This document shows positions 6,804 to 14,271 of a stretch of DNA of 41,673 nt, piece after piece. How positions within the stretch are numbered: the stretch's first letter is position 1; each line of letters starts with the position of its first letter. The translations under genes were made by a program, and so were the position numbers. Source of the stretch: Candidatus Borkfalkia faecavium. GTDB taxonomy: Bacteria; Bacillota; Clostridia; Christensenellales; Borkfalkiaceae. Location of the stretch: assembly GCA_019114755.1 (NCBI GenBank), contig DXEW01000036.1, positions 1-41,673 of the forward strand. Reading direction: 5' to 3'. The notes beneath the pieces were generated by a model. The model worked only from the letters and a program-made list of their open reading frames with translations. It made no database searches and was not told the DNA's origin.

Positions 6804-7787
6804 ATGTACACCCCTAAGCTGACGCTCATCCAGACGGAGCGGGCATTGAAAGAGATCAAGACCATCTTTGAAAAAGAGCTTTCGGAAGCGCTCAACCTGA
6901 CGCGCATCAGCGCGCCGCTGTTCGTCTCCCGCGAAAGCGGCCTCAACGACGACTTGAACGGCGTCGAGCGCCCCGTCTCGTTCGACGTAAAGGCGACGGG
7001 CGAAGTCGCCGAGGTCGTCCATTCGCTGGCGAAGTGGAAGCGCTATGCCCTGGCGAAGTACCGCTTCGGGGTGCGCTTCGGCCTCTATACCGACATGAAC
7101 GCCATCCGCCGCGACGAAGACCTCGACAATCTGCATTCCGTTTACGTCGATCAGTGGGATTGGGAAGCGGTCATCCGCCGCGACGACAGGACGATCGAAT
7201 TTTTACAGGCGACGGTGAAAAAGATCTACGCCGCCCTGCAGGCGACGGCGCACGCCATCTGCACCGAATACCCCGCGCTGGATAACTATCTCAGCGACGA
7301 GATCGGCTTTGTCACCACCCAGCAGCTGGAGGATATGTATCCCGACCTCACCCCCAAACAGCGCGAAACGGCGTACGTCCGCGAGCACGGCTCCACCTTC
7401 GTCATGCAGATCGGCGGCAAGCTGCGCTCGGGCAAAAAGCACGACGGCAGGGCGCCCGACTATGACGACTGGTCTCTCAACGGCGACATCATCCTCTATT
7501 ATCCCGTGCTCGACTGCGCCTTCGAGGTCTCGTCCATGGGCATCCGCGTAGACGAAAAGAGCCTCGTTTCGCAGCTGAAAGAAGAAAACTGCCTCGGCCG
7601 CCTCGAATATCCCTTCCATAAAGCGCTGGAAGCGGGCGAGCTCCCCTTGACGATGGGGGGCGGCATCGGCCAGTCTCGCCTGTGCATGTTCCTGTTGAAC
7701 AAGATGCACATCGGCGAAGTGCAGGTATCCCTGTGGGACGAAAAGACGCAGAAATACTGCGAAGAGAACAATATCCCCCTCATGTAA
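6804..7787 (+). CDS. asnA: Aspartate-ammonia ligase (asparagine synthetase A)
   Basis: The enzyme makes asparagine from aspartate, ammonia and ATP in the cytoplasm. The 327-residue length is exactly that of the AsnA family, which has a class II aminoacyl-tRNA-synthetase fold. Recognisable family segments are ISAPLFVSRESGLNDDLNGVERPV near the N-terminus, AVAKWKR-like LAKWKRYAL near residue 74, VYVDQWDWE near 113, and the C-terminal GGGIGQSRLCMFLL motif near 288-301. The gene starts four bases after the HAD stop, with an aggt site inside the preceding stop region, and is followed by a strong terminator. Nothing in the protein looks damaged. Confidence 0.97.
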   Translation: MYTPKLTLIQTERALKEIKTIFEKELSEALNLTRISAPLFVSRESGLNDDLNGVERPVSFDVKATGEVAEVVHSLAKWKRYALAKYRFGVRFGLYTDMNAIRRDEDLDNLHSVYVDQWDWEAVIRRDDRTIEFLQATVKKIYAALQATAHAICTEYPALDNYLSDEIGFVTTQQLEDMYPDLTPKQRETAYVREHGSTFVMQIGGKLRSGKKHDGRAPDYDDWSLNGDIILYYPVLDCAFEVSSMGIRVDEKSLVSQLKEENCLGRLEYPFHKALEAGELPLTMGGGIGQSRLCMFLLNKMHIGEVQVSLWDEKTQKYCEENNIPLM

Positions 7788-7811
7788 AAATTGGCAAAAA
7801 TATAGGAAAAA

Positions 7812-7845
7812 GCGCCGCTGCGGACCGCAGCGGCGCGTATTTTTA
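7812..7845 (+). terminator. Terminator of the HAD-asnA operon
   Basis: gcgccgctgcgg-acc-gcagcggcgc followed by gtattttt, 24 bases after the asnA stop. Confidence 0.92.
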
Positions 7846-7855
7846 TCGTTTGCGA

Positions 7856-7873
7856 AGTACTATGTCTGGCATA
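7856..7873 (+). repeat. Intergenic palindromic motif, copy 2 of 3
   Basis: agtactatgtctggcata. It lies between the convergent asnA and aldo/keto reductase genes, just after the asnA terminator. It shares the left flank cgtttgcga with copy 3. Confidence 0.7.
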
Positions 7874-7924
7874 TATCGGCGGTTTTTCCGTATAAGGCAA
7901 GCGGCTCTTTTATGGGAGGGCGCG

Positions 7925-8899
7925 TCAGCCGATCTTGCGCACGAAGGGGCGGTAGTGCAAGATCTTTTCGATCTCGCCCAGCGCGTCTTCGGGGATGCGG
8001 AAGCCGCTCGCCTTCACGTTTGCCTCCAGCTGTTCGGGCCTGGACGCGCCCGTGATGACGGAAGAGATCTGCGGCAGGCGCAAGATCCATGCCAGCGCCA
8101 GTACCGACAGGGTGACGCCCAGATCGCCCGCGATCTTGGCGAGTTTTTCCACCTTTTCCAGATTTTCGTCCGTCAGCAGGTTGTTGATCTGTTTGTCCGC
8201 CTGGTGCGTGGCGCGCGAGCCTGCGGGCAGCGGCTGGCCCTTGCGGTATTTGCCCGTCAAAAGCCCCTGCGCCAGCGGCGAGAAGGGCACGATGCCGATG
8301 CCGTTTTCGGCGCAGATCTGCACGATCTCGTCCTCGATGTAGCGGTCCACCATGTTATACTGCGGCTGAATGACGCTCAGCGGCCGCAGGTGCAGCTCTT
8401 TGATGGCGGAAAGCGCCTTGCAGATCTGTACGGGCGACCATTCGCTGACGCCGTAGTAGAGGATCTTGCCCTGCTGCACCATGTCGGAGAGTACCTGCAT
8501 GGTCTCTTCGATGGGGGTCGTGGGGTCGAAGCGGTGGCAAAAATACATATCGAGGTAGTCCAGCTTCATATTTTTCAAAGTATTGTCCAGCTGCTCCACG
8601 ATGTGCTTGCGCGAAAGCCCCCAGTCGTTGGCGCCCGGCCCCATGGGGAAAAATACCTTGGAAGACACGACGTACGAACTGCGCTTGTAGTCGCGCAGCA
8701 CGCTGCCGAGGAAGCGCTCCGCCTCGCCGCCGCTGTATGCGTCGGCGCAGTCGAAAAAGTTGACGCCCGCGTCGTAGGCGGCGCGGATGCTTTGGCGCGC
8801 CGTTTCGGCGGCGCCCAGGCCGTTCAGGTCGGTCATCCAGCTGCCGATGGCGATCTCGCTGACTTTCAAGCCCCATTTGCCGAGATTTCTGTACTGCAT
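7925..8899 (-). CDS. Aldo/keto reductase
   Basis: This is an NADPH-dependent carbonyl reductase with a TIM-barrel fold, 324 residues. The catalytic tetrad is visible: Asp50 and Tyr55 in FDCADAYSGGEAE, Lys81 in VVSSKVF, and His122 in MYFCHRFDP. VIQPQYNMVDR and the C-terminal cofactor segment VITGASRPEQLEAN also match the family. The layout resembles the potassium-channel beta-subunit/YghZ-like branch, which reduces aldehydes such as methylglyoxal. The ATG at 8899 is chosen because family similarity begins there (MQYRNLGKWGLKVSEI). A TTGACT-17-TATAAT promoter lies just upstream. The physiological substrate cannot be told. Confidence 0.94.
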   Translation of the reverse strand: MQYRNLGKWGLKVSEIAIGSWMTDLNGLGAAETARQSIRAAYDAGVNFFDCADAYSGGEAERFLGSVLRDYKRSSYVVSSKVFFPMGPGANDWGLSRKHIVEQLDNTLKNMKLDYLDMYFCHRFDPTTPIEETMQVLSDMVQQGKILYYGVSEWSPVQICKALSAIKELHLRPLSVIQPQYNMVDRYIEDEIVQICAENGIGIVPFSPLAQGLLTGKYRKGQPLPAGSRATHQADKQINNLLTDENLEKVEKLAKIAGDLGVTLSVLALAWILRLPQISSVITGASRPEQLEANVKASGFRIPEDALGEIEKILHYRPFVRKIG

Positions 8900-8929
8900 A
8901 AAATGATTGCCTCGCTGTCTTTTTTTATT

Positions 8930-8958
8930 ATTATAAGTCCGCGGCGGGCAAAAGTCAA
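8930..8958 (-). promoter_or_regulatory. Promoter of the aldo/keto reductase gene
   Basis: On the minus strand TTGACT (8953-8958), 17-base spacer, TATAAT (8930-8935). The -35 box lies inside a tandem duplication, so a second TTGACT without a -10 box sits 74 bases further upstream. Confidence 0.8.
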
Positions 8959-9099
8959 TAGCTGTGCCGAAAATTTTTCCGAAGAAAAGCGCTCCTCGTG
9001 CGTCTGTGTTTTGCGCGGCGGGCAAAAGTCAATAGCTGTGCCGAAAATTTTTCCGAAGAAAAGCGCTCCCCGTGCGCGCTGTGTTTTGCGCGGCGGGCA
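8941..9099. repeat. 74-bp tandem duplication with a partial third copy
   Basis: gcggcgggcaaaa starts at 8941, 9015 and 9090. The first two copies are almost identical over the full 74-75 bases; the third stops after about 13 bases. The duplicated block holds the -35 box of the aldo/keto reductase promoter. No coding sequence is seen in it. Confidence 0.92.
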
Positions 9100-9145
9100 A
9101 AATTTTCCTGAATGCCGTCTGCTTTCCGTGCCGAACGGTTTTTGG

Positions 9146-9174
9146 TTGCATTTTTGCCAAAAATAGTTTATAAT
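9146..9174 (+). promoter_or_regulatory. Promoter of the DUF5677-like gene
   Basis: TTGCAT (9146-9151), 17-base spacer, TATAAT (9169-9174), about 75 bases before the ATG at 9251. Confidence 0.75.
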
Positions 9175-9250
9175 AAAACAAACCGCGCGCCTGTCGTCAA
9201 ACAGGTCGCACGCCGCGCCGCTGAAAGCGGAACGGCGAGGGGGGTGGCGT

Positions 9251-10384
9251 ATGCCGGATCAAGCGACCAACAACTTCATAGATCAGGTGGAATCGCGCAT
9301 TTTCGACGCGCAGATAGCGCGCCTTTCGCGCGTGACGGGCAAATCGCCCGATGCGGAATTCATCCGCGAGATGTACCGCCGCGTCAAGGTGCAGTATATG
9401 GAAGAGCTGAAAAAGCGCAAGATCCGCCTGCGCGCGCTCGACGGCGCCCGTCTGGACGAGATCGTCGGCTACGTCTTCTATTACCACCTCTTCCAGACCT
9501 CGCACCTGCCTGCGGAAGTGGTGAAAAAGATCGAGGCGGACGAAAAATACCGCGCCATGCTCGTGCACGACGTGGCGGTATACATCGTCATCAACGAGCA
9601 CTTAAACGTGGAAAAGATCTCCAACACCTCCGCCTGCTCCCCCGAGATCGCCGCCTACAACATGGCGTGCAGCTATTCGCTGTTCGTGCTCGGCTCCTTC
9701 CGCGGCACCGACGCCCGCATGCGCGGCATGAGCAACCTGTTCAAAAAGGCGATGATCACCACCAAGAGCGTCATCAACTTGCTCGCCGCCGGCAACAGCT
9801 GCGACGCCGTCATCCTCTGGCGGCACCTGCACGAGCTGGAGTGCGTGCTCACCGTGCTGGGTACCAAGGGGGAAGACCTGTACTTCCGCTATGTCCGCCA
9901 TATGGAGTACTTCGACATGGAGAACAACCCCCGCAAAGAGGAATTGCAGCAGCGGCTGGCGGAAGAGTGCAAGGCGTACGGCGTCAAAGAGCGCAACGCC
10001 TTCATCAACTATGGCTGGCTGGTGTATGTGGAAGGGTTCAAAGAGGGGTTCGGCAAGGAATACCGCCTCAACTTCAAAGACGGTCTGCAGAAGATGGCGG
10101 GGCAGAGCGCCCGCCACGCCGCCTATGCCAGCGCCAGCAAGATCCTGCACCCCTCCGCCTGGGTGGTCGCCATCCGAGATGACAAGTTCTACAAATTCAC
10201 CATGTTCGAGCTGTACCGCTCCCTCGTCAACATCGTGGGGCAGATCAAGTCGTATGTGCTGCGCTATCAGGAAAGTTCGCAGATGCCGCAGGAGTGCGCC
10301 GCCTACGCCCGCACCATCGACGGCTACCTGCGCATGATCGCCCGCAACAACAAGGTCATCGCCGCAAAATACGCGGATAAATAG
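9251..10384 (+). CDS. DUF5677-like helical protein of unknown function
   Basis: This is a 377-residue, mostly helical soluble protein without signal peptide or membrane segments. The central segment INLLAAGNSCDAVILWRHLHELECVLTVLG (near residues 173-202) resembles the DUF5677 pattern of an Arg/Glu-rich helix pair, which is known only from proteins of unknown function. A second conserved-looking part is ASKILHPSAWV near 296-306. The start has a strong site (aggggggtggcgt). The gene has its own promoter and is followed by copy 3 of the palindromic motif and then a small membrane-protein gene. I see no catalytic signature and do not assign a role. Confidence 0.75.
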   Translation: MPDQATNNFIDQVESRIFDAQIARLSRVTGKSPDAEFIREMYRRVKVQYMEELKKRKIRLRALDGARLDEIVGYVFYYHLFQTSHLPAEVVKKIEADEKYRAMLVHDVAVYIVINEHLNVEKISNTSACSPEIAAYNMACSYSLFVLGSFRGTDARMRGMSNLFKKAMITTKSVINLLAAGNSCDAVILWRHLHELECVLTVLGTKGEDLYFRYVRHMEYFDMENNPRKEELQQRLAEECKAYGVKERNAFINYGWLVYVEGFKEGFGKEYRLNFKDGLQKMAGQSARHAAYASASKILHPSAWVVAIRDDKFYKFTMFELYRSLVNIVGQIKSYVLRYQESSQMPQECAAYARTIDGYLRMIARNNKVIAAKYADK

Positions 10385-10426
10385 GGCGTTTTTGGCGGAC
10401 AAACAGAGCATATCCGCCGTTTGCGA

Positions 10427-10444
10427 AGTACTATGCCCGGCATA
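10427..10444 (+). repeat. Intergenic palindromic motif, copy 3 of 3
   Basis: agtactatgcccggcata. In this copy tatgcc-c-ggcata is a perfect palindrome. It lies between the DUF5677-like gene and the small membrane-protein gene. Confidence 0.7.
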
Positions 10445-10488
10445 ATTCTGCGTTCGGTCGTTTAAATCGGCTTTGAAAGGAGTATAGA

Positions 10489-10734
10489 ATGAAGAAAAAA
10501 TTTCAAACGGCAGTCTTGCTCGTATTGGCGGCGACATTGCTGACCATCGTCGCCATAGGCGTCTATGTGCTCTTGCTGCTGGCAGATCCCGACAACGTGT
10601 TCACGCTCATCCTCGCCGCCTTTATCCTCATCGAATTTACCCTCATCCTGTCGGCGCTCGGTATCATCCATTTTCTCCGCACCCGCCCCGCCGGTAAAGA
10701 TCGGGAGGAAGATAAAAAAGACGATTTGGATTGA
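10489..10734 (+). CDS. Small two-helix membrane protein
   Basis: This 81-residue protein starts with MKKKF and has two hydrophobic segments, near residues 8-32 and 38-62. A charged cytoplasmic tail follows (RTRPAGKDREEDKKDDLD). The ribosome site aaaggag lies eight bases before the ATG, which supports a real gene. No family is recognised. It has no obvious partner: the gene to the left ends about 100 bases away and the gene to the right is convergent. Confidence 0.75.
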   Translation: MKKKFQTAVLLVLAATLLTIVAIGVYVLLLLADPDNVFTLILAAFILIEFTLILSALGIIHFLRTRPAGKDREEDKKDDLD

Positions 10735-10752
10735 AACGAAAGCGATTTATGT

Positions 10753-10788
10753 AAAAACGCCGCCCCGCGCATTCTGCGCGGGGCGGCG
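10753..10788 (-). terminator. Terminator of the flavin reductase-rubredoxin gene
   Basis: On the minus strand GCCGCCCCGCGC-agaat-GCGCGGGGCGGC is followed by GTTTTTAC. The same hairpin has no T run in the plus direction. Confidence 0.88.
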
Positions 10789-10842
10789 CCGTTATGACCG
10801 CGTTTTGCGGACGTATTCATTGCTGCGCCATTGCGGCGGAAA

Positions 10843-11481
10843 TTACGCCTTTTTGAACAGCGATTTGGGCGCGCCGCATACGGGGCAGGTCCAGCTTTCG
10901 GGCAGTTCTTCAAAGGGGACGTTGCCGCTGTACTCGTAGCCGCAGAGGGAGCACACATACTTGCCTGCGGGCTTTTCTTCCTCTTCGGCGATGTAGGTGG
11001 GGGCGTTCTTCGCCGTTTTCCCCTTGATGACCTTATGATAATAGGCATAGGTCATGGGCGGGTTATCGCTCAAGACGTCGGCGCCGATCACTTCACCCAA
11101 AAAGATCGTGTGGGTGGAGGTGTCCATGGTGCCGACCACGCGGCAGGCGATGTAGGCGCAGCTGTCCGTCACCACGGGCAGCGCGTCTTTGACGGCGTAG
11201 GGCACCTGCTCGAATTTATTGAAGTCTTTGCCCGAGCGGAACCCGAAGGTGCCGATGATGGAAGGGTCGCTGTTCTCAGCCAATACCGAGACGGCGAAGT
11301 GCCCGCAGTCGGCGATGCAGCGGTTGGTGTAGTTATCTTTATTGATGCTGACCATCACGGTGGCGGGGGAAGAAGTGATCTGCGCCGCGCAGTTGGCGGT
11401 GCAGCCCGTCGGCCTGCCGTTGTCCCAGGTGGAGACGATGTACACGCCGTACGAAAGGGAATGGAATGCTCTGCTGTTCAT
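10843..11481 (-). CDS. hrb: Flavin reductase-rubredoxin fusion (high molecular weight rubredoxin)
   Basis: Residues 1-150 form a flavin reductase-like FMN-binding domain ([29 protein letters not shown], then [10 protein letters not shown] and a C-terminal [14 protein letters not shown] strand). Residues 170-212 are a rubredoxin with both knuckles, CSLCGY and CPVCGA, that bind one iron. This fusion is the Hrb protein of anaerobic Clostridia and acetogens, which passes electrons from NADH or ferredoxin to oxygen- and peroxide-reducing enzymes in the cytoplasm. It fits its neighbour, rubrerythrin, transcribed in the same direction 262 bases upstream. The start has aaggag eight bases before the ATG. 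The rubrerythrin terminator and a repeat block lie between the two, so read-through or a weak own promoter must drive it. Confidence 0.94.
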   Translation of the reverse strand: MNSRAFHSLSYGVYIVSTWDNGRPTGCTANCAAQITSSPATVMVSINKDNYTNRCIADCGHFAVSVLAENSDPSIIGTFGFRSGKDFNKFEQVPYAVKDALPVVTDSCAYIACRVVGTMDTSTHTIFLGEVIGADVLSDNPPMTYAYYHKVIKGKTAKNAPTYIAEEEEKPAGKYVCSLCGYEYSGNVPFEELPESWTCPVCGAPKSLFKKA

Positions 11482-11526
11482 TGCCGGCTCCTTATTTGTT
11501 CATGCTTGTTTTTTAGTTTTGAAGGG

Positions 11527-11554
11527 AAAAAGAGCCCCGGGCAAGCCGGGGCTC
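11527..11554 (-). terminator. Terminator downstream of rubrerythrin
   Basis: On the minus strand GAGCCCCGG-cttgc-CCGGGGCTC is followed by TTTTTCC. It lies about 190 bases after the rubrerythrin stop, at the end of the repeat block. Confidence 0.88.
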
Positions 11555-11712
11555 CCTGCACCTGAAAACGAGGGGGCGCGGCTCCCTGTGCCTGAAACGG
11601 TGCCGCCTTGGTTCCTTACGCCCGATGGCGAAGGGGCGGGCAAGCCGCGGCTCTCTGCGCCTGAAAACGAGGGGAGTCGCGGCTCTTGCGTTTCAAACGG
11701 TGCCGCGGCTCC
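11539..11712. repeat. Two diverged repeats of about 70 bp, period 99 bp
   Basis: gggcaagccg(g/c)ggctc and the following cctgaaaacgagggg and acggtgccgc segments occur starting at 11539 and again at 11638. Each copy can form a GC-rich hairpin; only the left one is a good terminator. The stretch has no credible coding sequence. Confidence 0.8.
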
Positions 11713-11743
11713 CTTCCGCCTCAGACCGATATCAATAGCGATA

Positions 11744-12289
11744 TCAATAGTTTTCCGCGCGCAGCTGGAAATATGCCTTCGGGTGTGCGCACACGGGGCA
11801 GAGCTCGGGCGCCTGCTTGCCGATGACGATGTGCCCGCAGTTGGAGCACTGCCAGATGCAGTCTTCGTCGCGCGAGAACACCAGCCCGTTTTTCACGTTG
11901 TCGAGCAGGGCAAGGTAGCGCTTTTCGTGCTCCTTTTCGATCTCGCCCACCTTTTCAAACAGGAAGGCGATCTTGTCGAAGCCCTCTTCCTTCGCCTCTT
12001 TGGCGAAGCGGGCGTACATATCCGTCCATTCGTAGTTCTCGCCTGCGGCGGCGTCGATGAGGTTCTCTTCCGTGGAAGGAACGTTGCCGCCGTGCAGCAG
12101 CTTGAACCAGATCTTGGCGTGTTCCTTTTCGTTGTTGGCGGTCTCTTCGAACAGCGCGGCGATCTGCACGAAGCCGTCCTTTTTGGCTTTGCTCGCATAG
12201 TAGGTGTACTTGTTGCGCGCCTGCGATTCGCCGGCGAACGCCGCCTGCAGGTTGGCTTCCGTCTTGGTGCCTTTGAGTTCCTTGTCCAT
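11744..12289 (-). CDS. rbr: Rubrerythrin
   Basis: This is a peroxide-reducing non-heme diiron protein of anaerobes, 181 residues. The ferritin-like four-helix domain (residues 1-140) shows the metal ligands in [12 protein letters not shown] (Glu21) and [13 protein letters not shown], and in the second pair [24 protein letters not shown]. Residues 150-178 are the C-terminal rubredoxin-like domain with QCSNCGH and CPVCAH. Both halves are complete. The start has ggagg before the ATG, and a TTGACA-16-TATACT promoter lies upstream. With the flavin reductase-rubredoxin gene downstream it forms an oxidative stress pair in which rubredoxin can reduce rubrerythrin. Confidence 0.97.
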   Translation of the reverse strand: MDKELKGTKTEANLQAAFAGESQARNKYTYYASKAKKDGFVQIAALFEETANNEKEHAKIWFKLLHGGNVPSTEENLIDAAAGENYEWTDMYARFAKEAKEEGFDKIAFLFEKVGEIEKEHEKRYLALLDNVKNGLVFSRDEDCIWQCSNCGHIVIGKQAPELCPVCAHPKAYFQLRAENY

Positions 12290-12358
12290 GTCTGGATCCT
12301 CCGTTAAAGATTTTTATTTTGCGGCCGCGGGGCATGCCCGGCGGGCTCTACATCTATC

Positions 12359-12386
12359 AGTATACACGGATGGCGCCGTTTGTCAA
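12359..12386 (-). promoter_or_regulatory. Rubrerythrin promoter
   Basis: On the minus strand TTGACA (12381-12386), 16-base spacer, TATACT (12359-12364). The transcribed leader is about 60 bases. Confidence 0.7.
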
Positions 12387-12518
12387 GGGAACGGCGCACT
12401 TTATTCGCCCGGCGGCGGCTTTTTTTTTCTCCGCGGCTGCGTTATTTTGTTGACCGGTGCAGTTTTTTGTTGCGCGGGCGCGAATTTCTTTTTTTGGAAG
12501 GGAAATTTTCCAAACCTA

Positions 12519-12547
12519 TTGACAAGGCGCCTTCACTTTACTATAAT
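12519..12547 (+). promoter_or_regulatory. Promoter of the ATC-hydrolase-family gene
   Basis: TTGACA (12519-12524), 17-base spacer, TATAAT (12542-12547), about 55 bases before the ATG at 12604. It is divergent from the rubrerythrin promoter. Confidence 0.82.
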
Positions 12548-12603
12548 AGTGATATATAATCTTGCTTTGCCGCCAAGGCAAGGGGGAAGTCAGGTTTTTT
12601 GCG

Positions 12604-13248
12604 ATGAATTACGAAAACACGGACCTATATTTTCTGAAAAGAGACGCCCTGCGCGTATTCGGCGACGAGGAAGGGAAGCAGATCTACGACCGCGCTTCCA
12701 AGCTGTATACCGAGCTTGCCGTCACCACCGACTATCAGGGCAGCCGCACCTACGAGATCCAGCTCAAGCGCCTGGTGTATCCCGTCATCGCCTATTATAA
12801 GACGCTGCTCGCCTTCGGCTTCCGCTTGGATGCCGCCCTGGGCCTTGTGCGCAGCGAGACGGAGAAGGCCGCCAAAGAGAGCGGGCAGAAGCTGGCCGAC
12901 CAGATGCGCCCCGTGTTCCCGTACCGCGCCTTCCGCGGCAACGTGAAAAACTTCATCGAGTACAAGTTCCCCGCCCGCGGCTGGAAAAGCGCCGGCCTGC
13001 ACGCCCGCGGCAGCAAGATCACCTTCCGCATCGAACAGTGCATGTACGATTCCATCACCAAAAAGTTCGGCTGCCCCGAACTGTGCCTGGTGTTCTGCGA
13101 ATACGAAAAGCTCGCCTTCAAGGGGCTTTCGCCGCAGATCGTGTTCGAATGCGGCGGCACCCTCGCCAACGGCCACGACTACTGCGACTTCTGCTTCCGC
13201 AAGGGGACGCGGAAAGACAGGGCGGAAGCGCACAAGCGCGCGGAATGA
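12604..13248 (+). CDS. L-2-amino-thiazoline-4-carboxylic acid hydrolase family protein
   Basis: The 214-residue protein resembles the ATC-hydrolase family (PF14196), named after a Pseudomonas enzyme that opens L-ATC on the way to cysteine. In Clostridia these proteins are common and mostly uncharacterised. The recognisable part is the C-terminal GGTLANGHDYCDFCFRKG segment, the family's Cys-rich block, and the preceding CLVFCEYEKLAF strand. The N-terminus is helical. The ATG at 12604 follows gtcagg at nine bases; a longer frame upstream starts at the promoter and is unlikely. The last codons (RAEAHKRAE) run into a tandem repeat of the gcgcggaatgacgcc type, so the C-terminus may have been altered by duplication. 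Confidence 0.8.
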   Translation: MNYENTDLYFLKRDALRVFGDEEGKQIYDRASKLYTELAVTTDYQGSRTYEIQLKRLVYPVIAYYKTLLAFGFRLDAALGLVRSETEKAAKESGQKLADQMRPVFPYRAFRGNVKNFIEYKFPARGWKSAGLHARGSKITFRIEQCMYDSITKKFGCPELCLVFCEYEKLAFKGLSPQIVFECGGTLANGHDYCDFCFRKGTRKDRAEAHKRAE

Positions 13249-13322
13249 CGCCCCGCAGACGCGTGGAACGGCGCTTCATGAGCGCGTGAAATGACGCCCC
13301 GCAAGCGCGCGGAATGACGCCC
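13228..13322. repeat. Three tandem copies of a GC-rich unit at the 3' end of the ATC-hydrolase-family gene
   Basis: Units of the type gcgcgcggaatgacgccccgc recur around 13237, 13280 and 13305 with small changes. The first copy contains the stop codon of the gene. No coding function is seen beyond it. Confidence 0.75.
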
Positions 13323-13439
13323 GCCGCATCCTTCCCGCAGAAATAAAACACGGGCATCGCCGTTTTGCGTGCGATGCCCTTTGCATGCGCTCTGTTCTGC
13401 GCGCCCGTTTGGAAGCAGGCGCGCCTGCCTGTGGACCGA

Positions 13440-13705
13440 CCCTGCGGGCGGCTGCCCGCCCGTATGCAGCCGCTTGAAAATCCGAACGGCCCGCCTGCGG
13501 GCCCGTTCTGCGGGCGGCTGCCCGCAGGCGCTCACTTCGGAAGACGGTTTTGAAGCCGCCTCACCTTTGCGGGCGGCCTCTCGCTTGGACGCATCCGTGG
13601 GAAGCCGCTTCACCTTTGCGGGCGGCTTCTCATTTGCGTTCACCCGCTTGAAGGCTGCTCACTTTTGCGGCGGCTGCCCGTTCGCGTTCACCCGCTTGAA
13701 GGCGG
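13440..13705. repeat. Diverged tandem repeats between convergent genes, running into the phosphopantetheinyl transferase gene
   Basis: Two families alternate: gcgggcggctgcccg (13445, 13512) and cacctttgcgggcggc / gttcacccgcttgaaggc (13562-13705). The latter occurs at least three times. The rightmost copy encodes the last residues of the minus-strand transferase. The 410-base gap 13249-13658 holds only these repeats and no gene I can support. Confidence 0.75.
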
Positions 13706-14189
13706 CCTTCGTGAAGTCGCCGCAGATGCTGAACACATAGTTGTCCAGCTGCACCTGCGTGATCCGCACCTCTTCTTCCTTGCCGCTGCGGTAGATCTTG
13801 CCGCCGTAAAACTCCACCTTGCGCCACAGCGCCGCCAACGCTTCGCCGTAGTACTTGATGTAGCTCTCGCGCGCCGTCCAGTGGACGTAAAAGTCGGCAG
13901 AGGTAGAGATCTCCCCCTTTTCGCGCGCGGTAAAGCGCTGCAGCACGGCGGGGCGGGGTTTTCCGTCCAGCCGCTCGCAGTCCAGCCCCACCCGTTTTTT
14001 GGTCACGGCCAGCGCCGTCAGCCCCTTGCTGTGCGTCAGGTTGAAGTGCACCGTGCGTCCGGGGATATACGGCTTGCCGTTGATCGATTTGCAGATGACG
14101 GGGTCTTTGATGCGGTAATAGCGCGTTAAGATGTTGCGGATGAAGTCTTCGGAAGAGACGGCATCGTATGTGTAATAGATTTCTACCAT
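13659..14189 (-). CDS. 4'-phosphopantetheinyl transferase (Sfp/AcpS superfamily)
   Basis: The enzyme transfers phosphopantetheine from CoA to a serine of acyl or peptidyl carrier proteins. The 176-residue protein shows NGKPY and FNLTHSKGLTALAV, the Mg-binding VGLDCERL (Asp70, Glu72), then FTAREKGEI, and WTARESYIKYYG near 104-115. The last equals the WxxKExxxK motif with Arg107 in place of the usual first Lys. The protein is shorter than Sfp. Its last dozen residues (AAFKRVNANGQPPQK) come from a tandem repeat, so the original end may be lost. The ATG at 14189 lies seven bases from a TATAAT box and has no ribosome site, suggesting a leaderless message. Its carrier-protein partner is not in the window. 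Confidence 0.88.
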   Translation of the reverse strand: MVEIYYTYDAVSSEDFIRNILTRYYRIKDPVICKSINGKPYIPGRTVHFNLTHSKGLTALAVTKKRVGLDCERLDGKPRPAVLQRFTAREKGEISTSADFYVHWTARESYIKYYGEALAALWRKVEFYGGKIYRSGKEEEVRITQVQLDNYVFSICGDFTKAAFKRVNANGQPPQK

Positions 14190-14195
14190 ACATTT

Positions 14196-14223
14196 ATTAT
14201 ACCACAGAAAAACAGGGATGCAA
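14196..14223 (-). promoter_or_regulatory. Promoter of the phosphopantetheinyl transferase gene, adjacent to the start codon
   Basis: On the minus strand TTGCAT (14218-14223), 16-base spacer, TATAAT (14196-14201). The predicted transcription start falls at or next to the ATG at 14189. Confidence 0.65.
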
Positions 14224-14271
14224 GTGTTTTTCTAAAATTCTCGATAAGAAAATATTGCAGGAGATACTGAT

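Noticed and set aside
8941-9099. Insertion-sequence remnant
   Set aside because: It is a simple direct duplication of local sequence without inverted ends or transposase fragments.
13179-13643. A minus-strand basic protein in the repeat block
   Set aside because: It consists of translated tandem repeats, rich in Arg, Ala and Pro, with no ribosome site or conserved motif.
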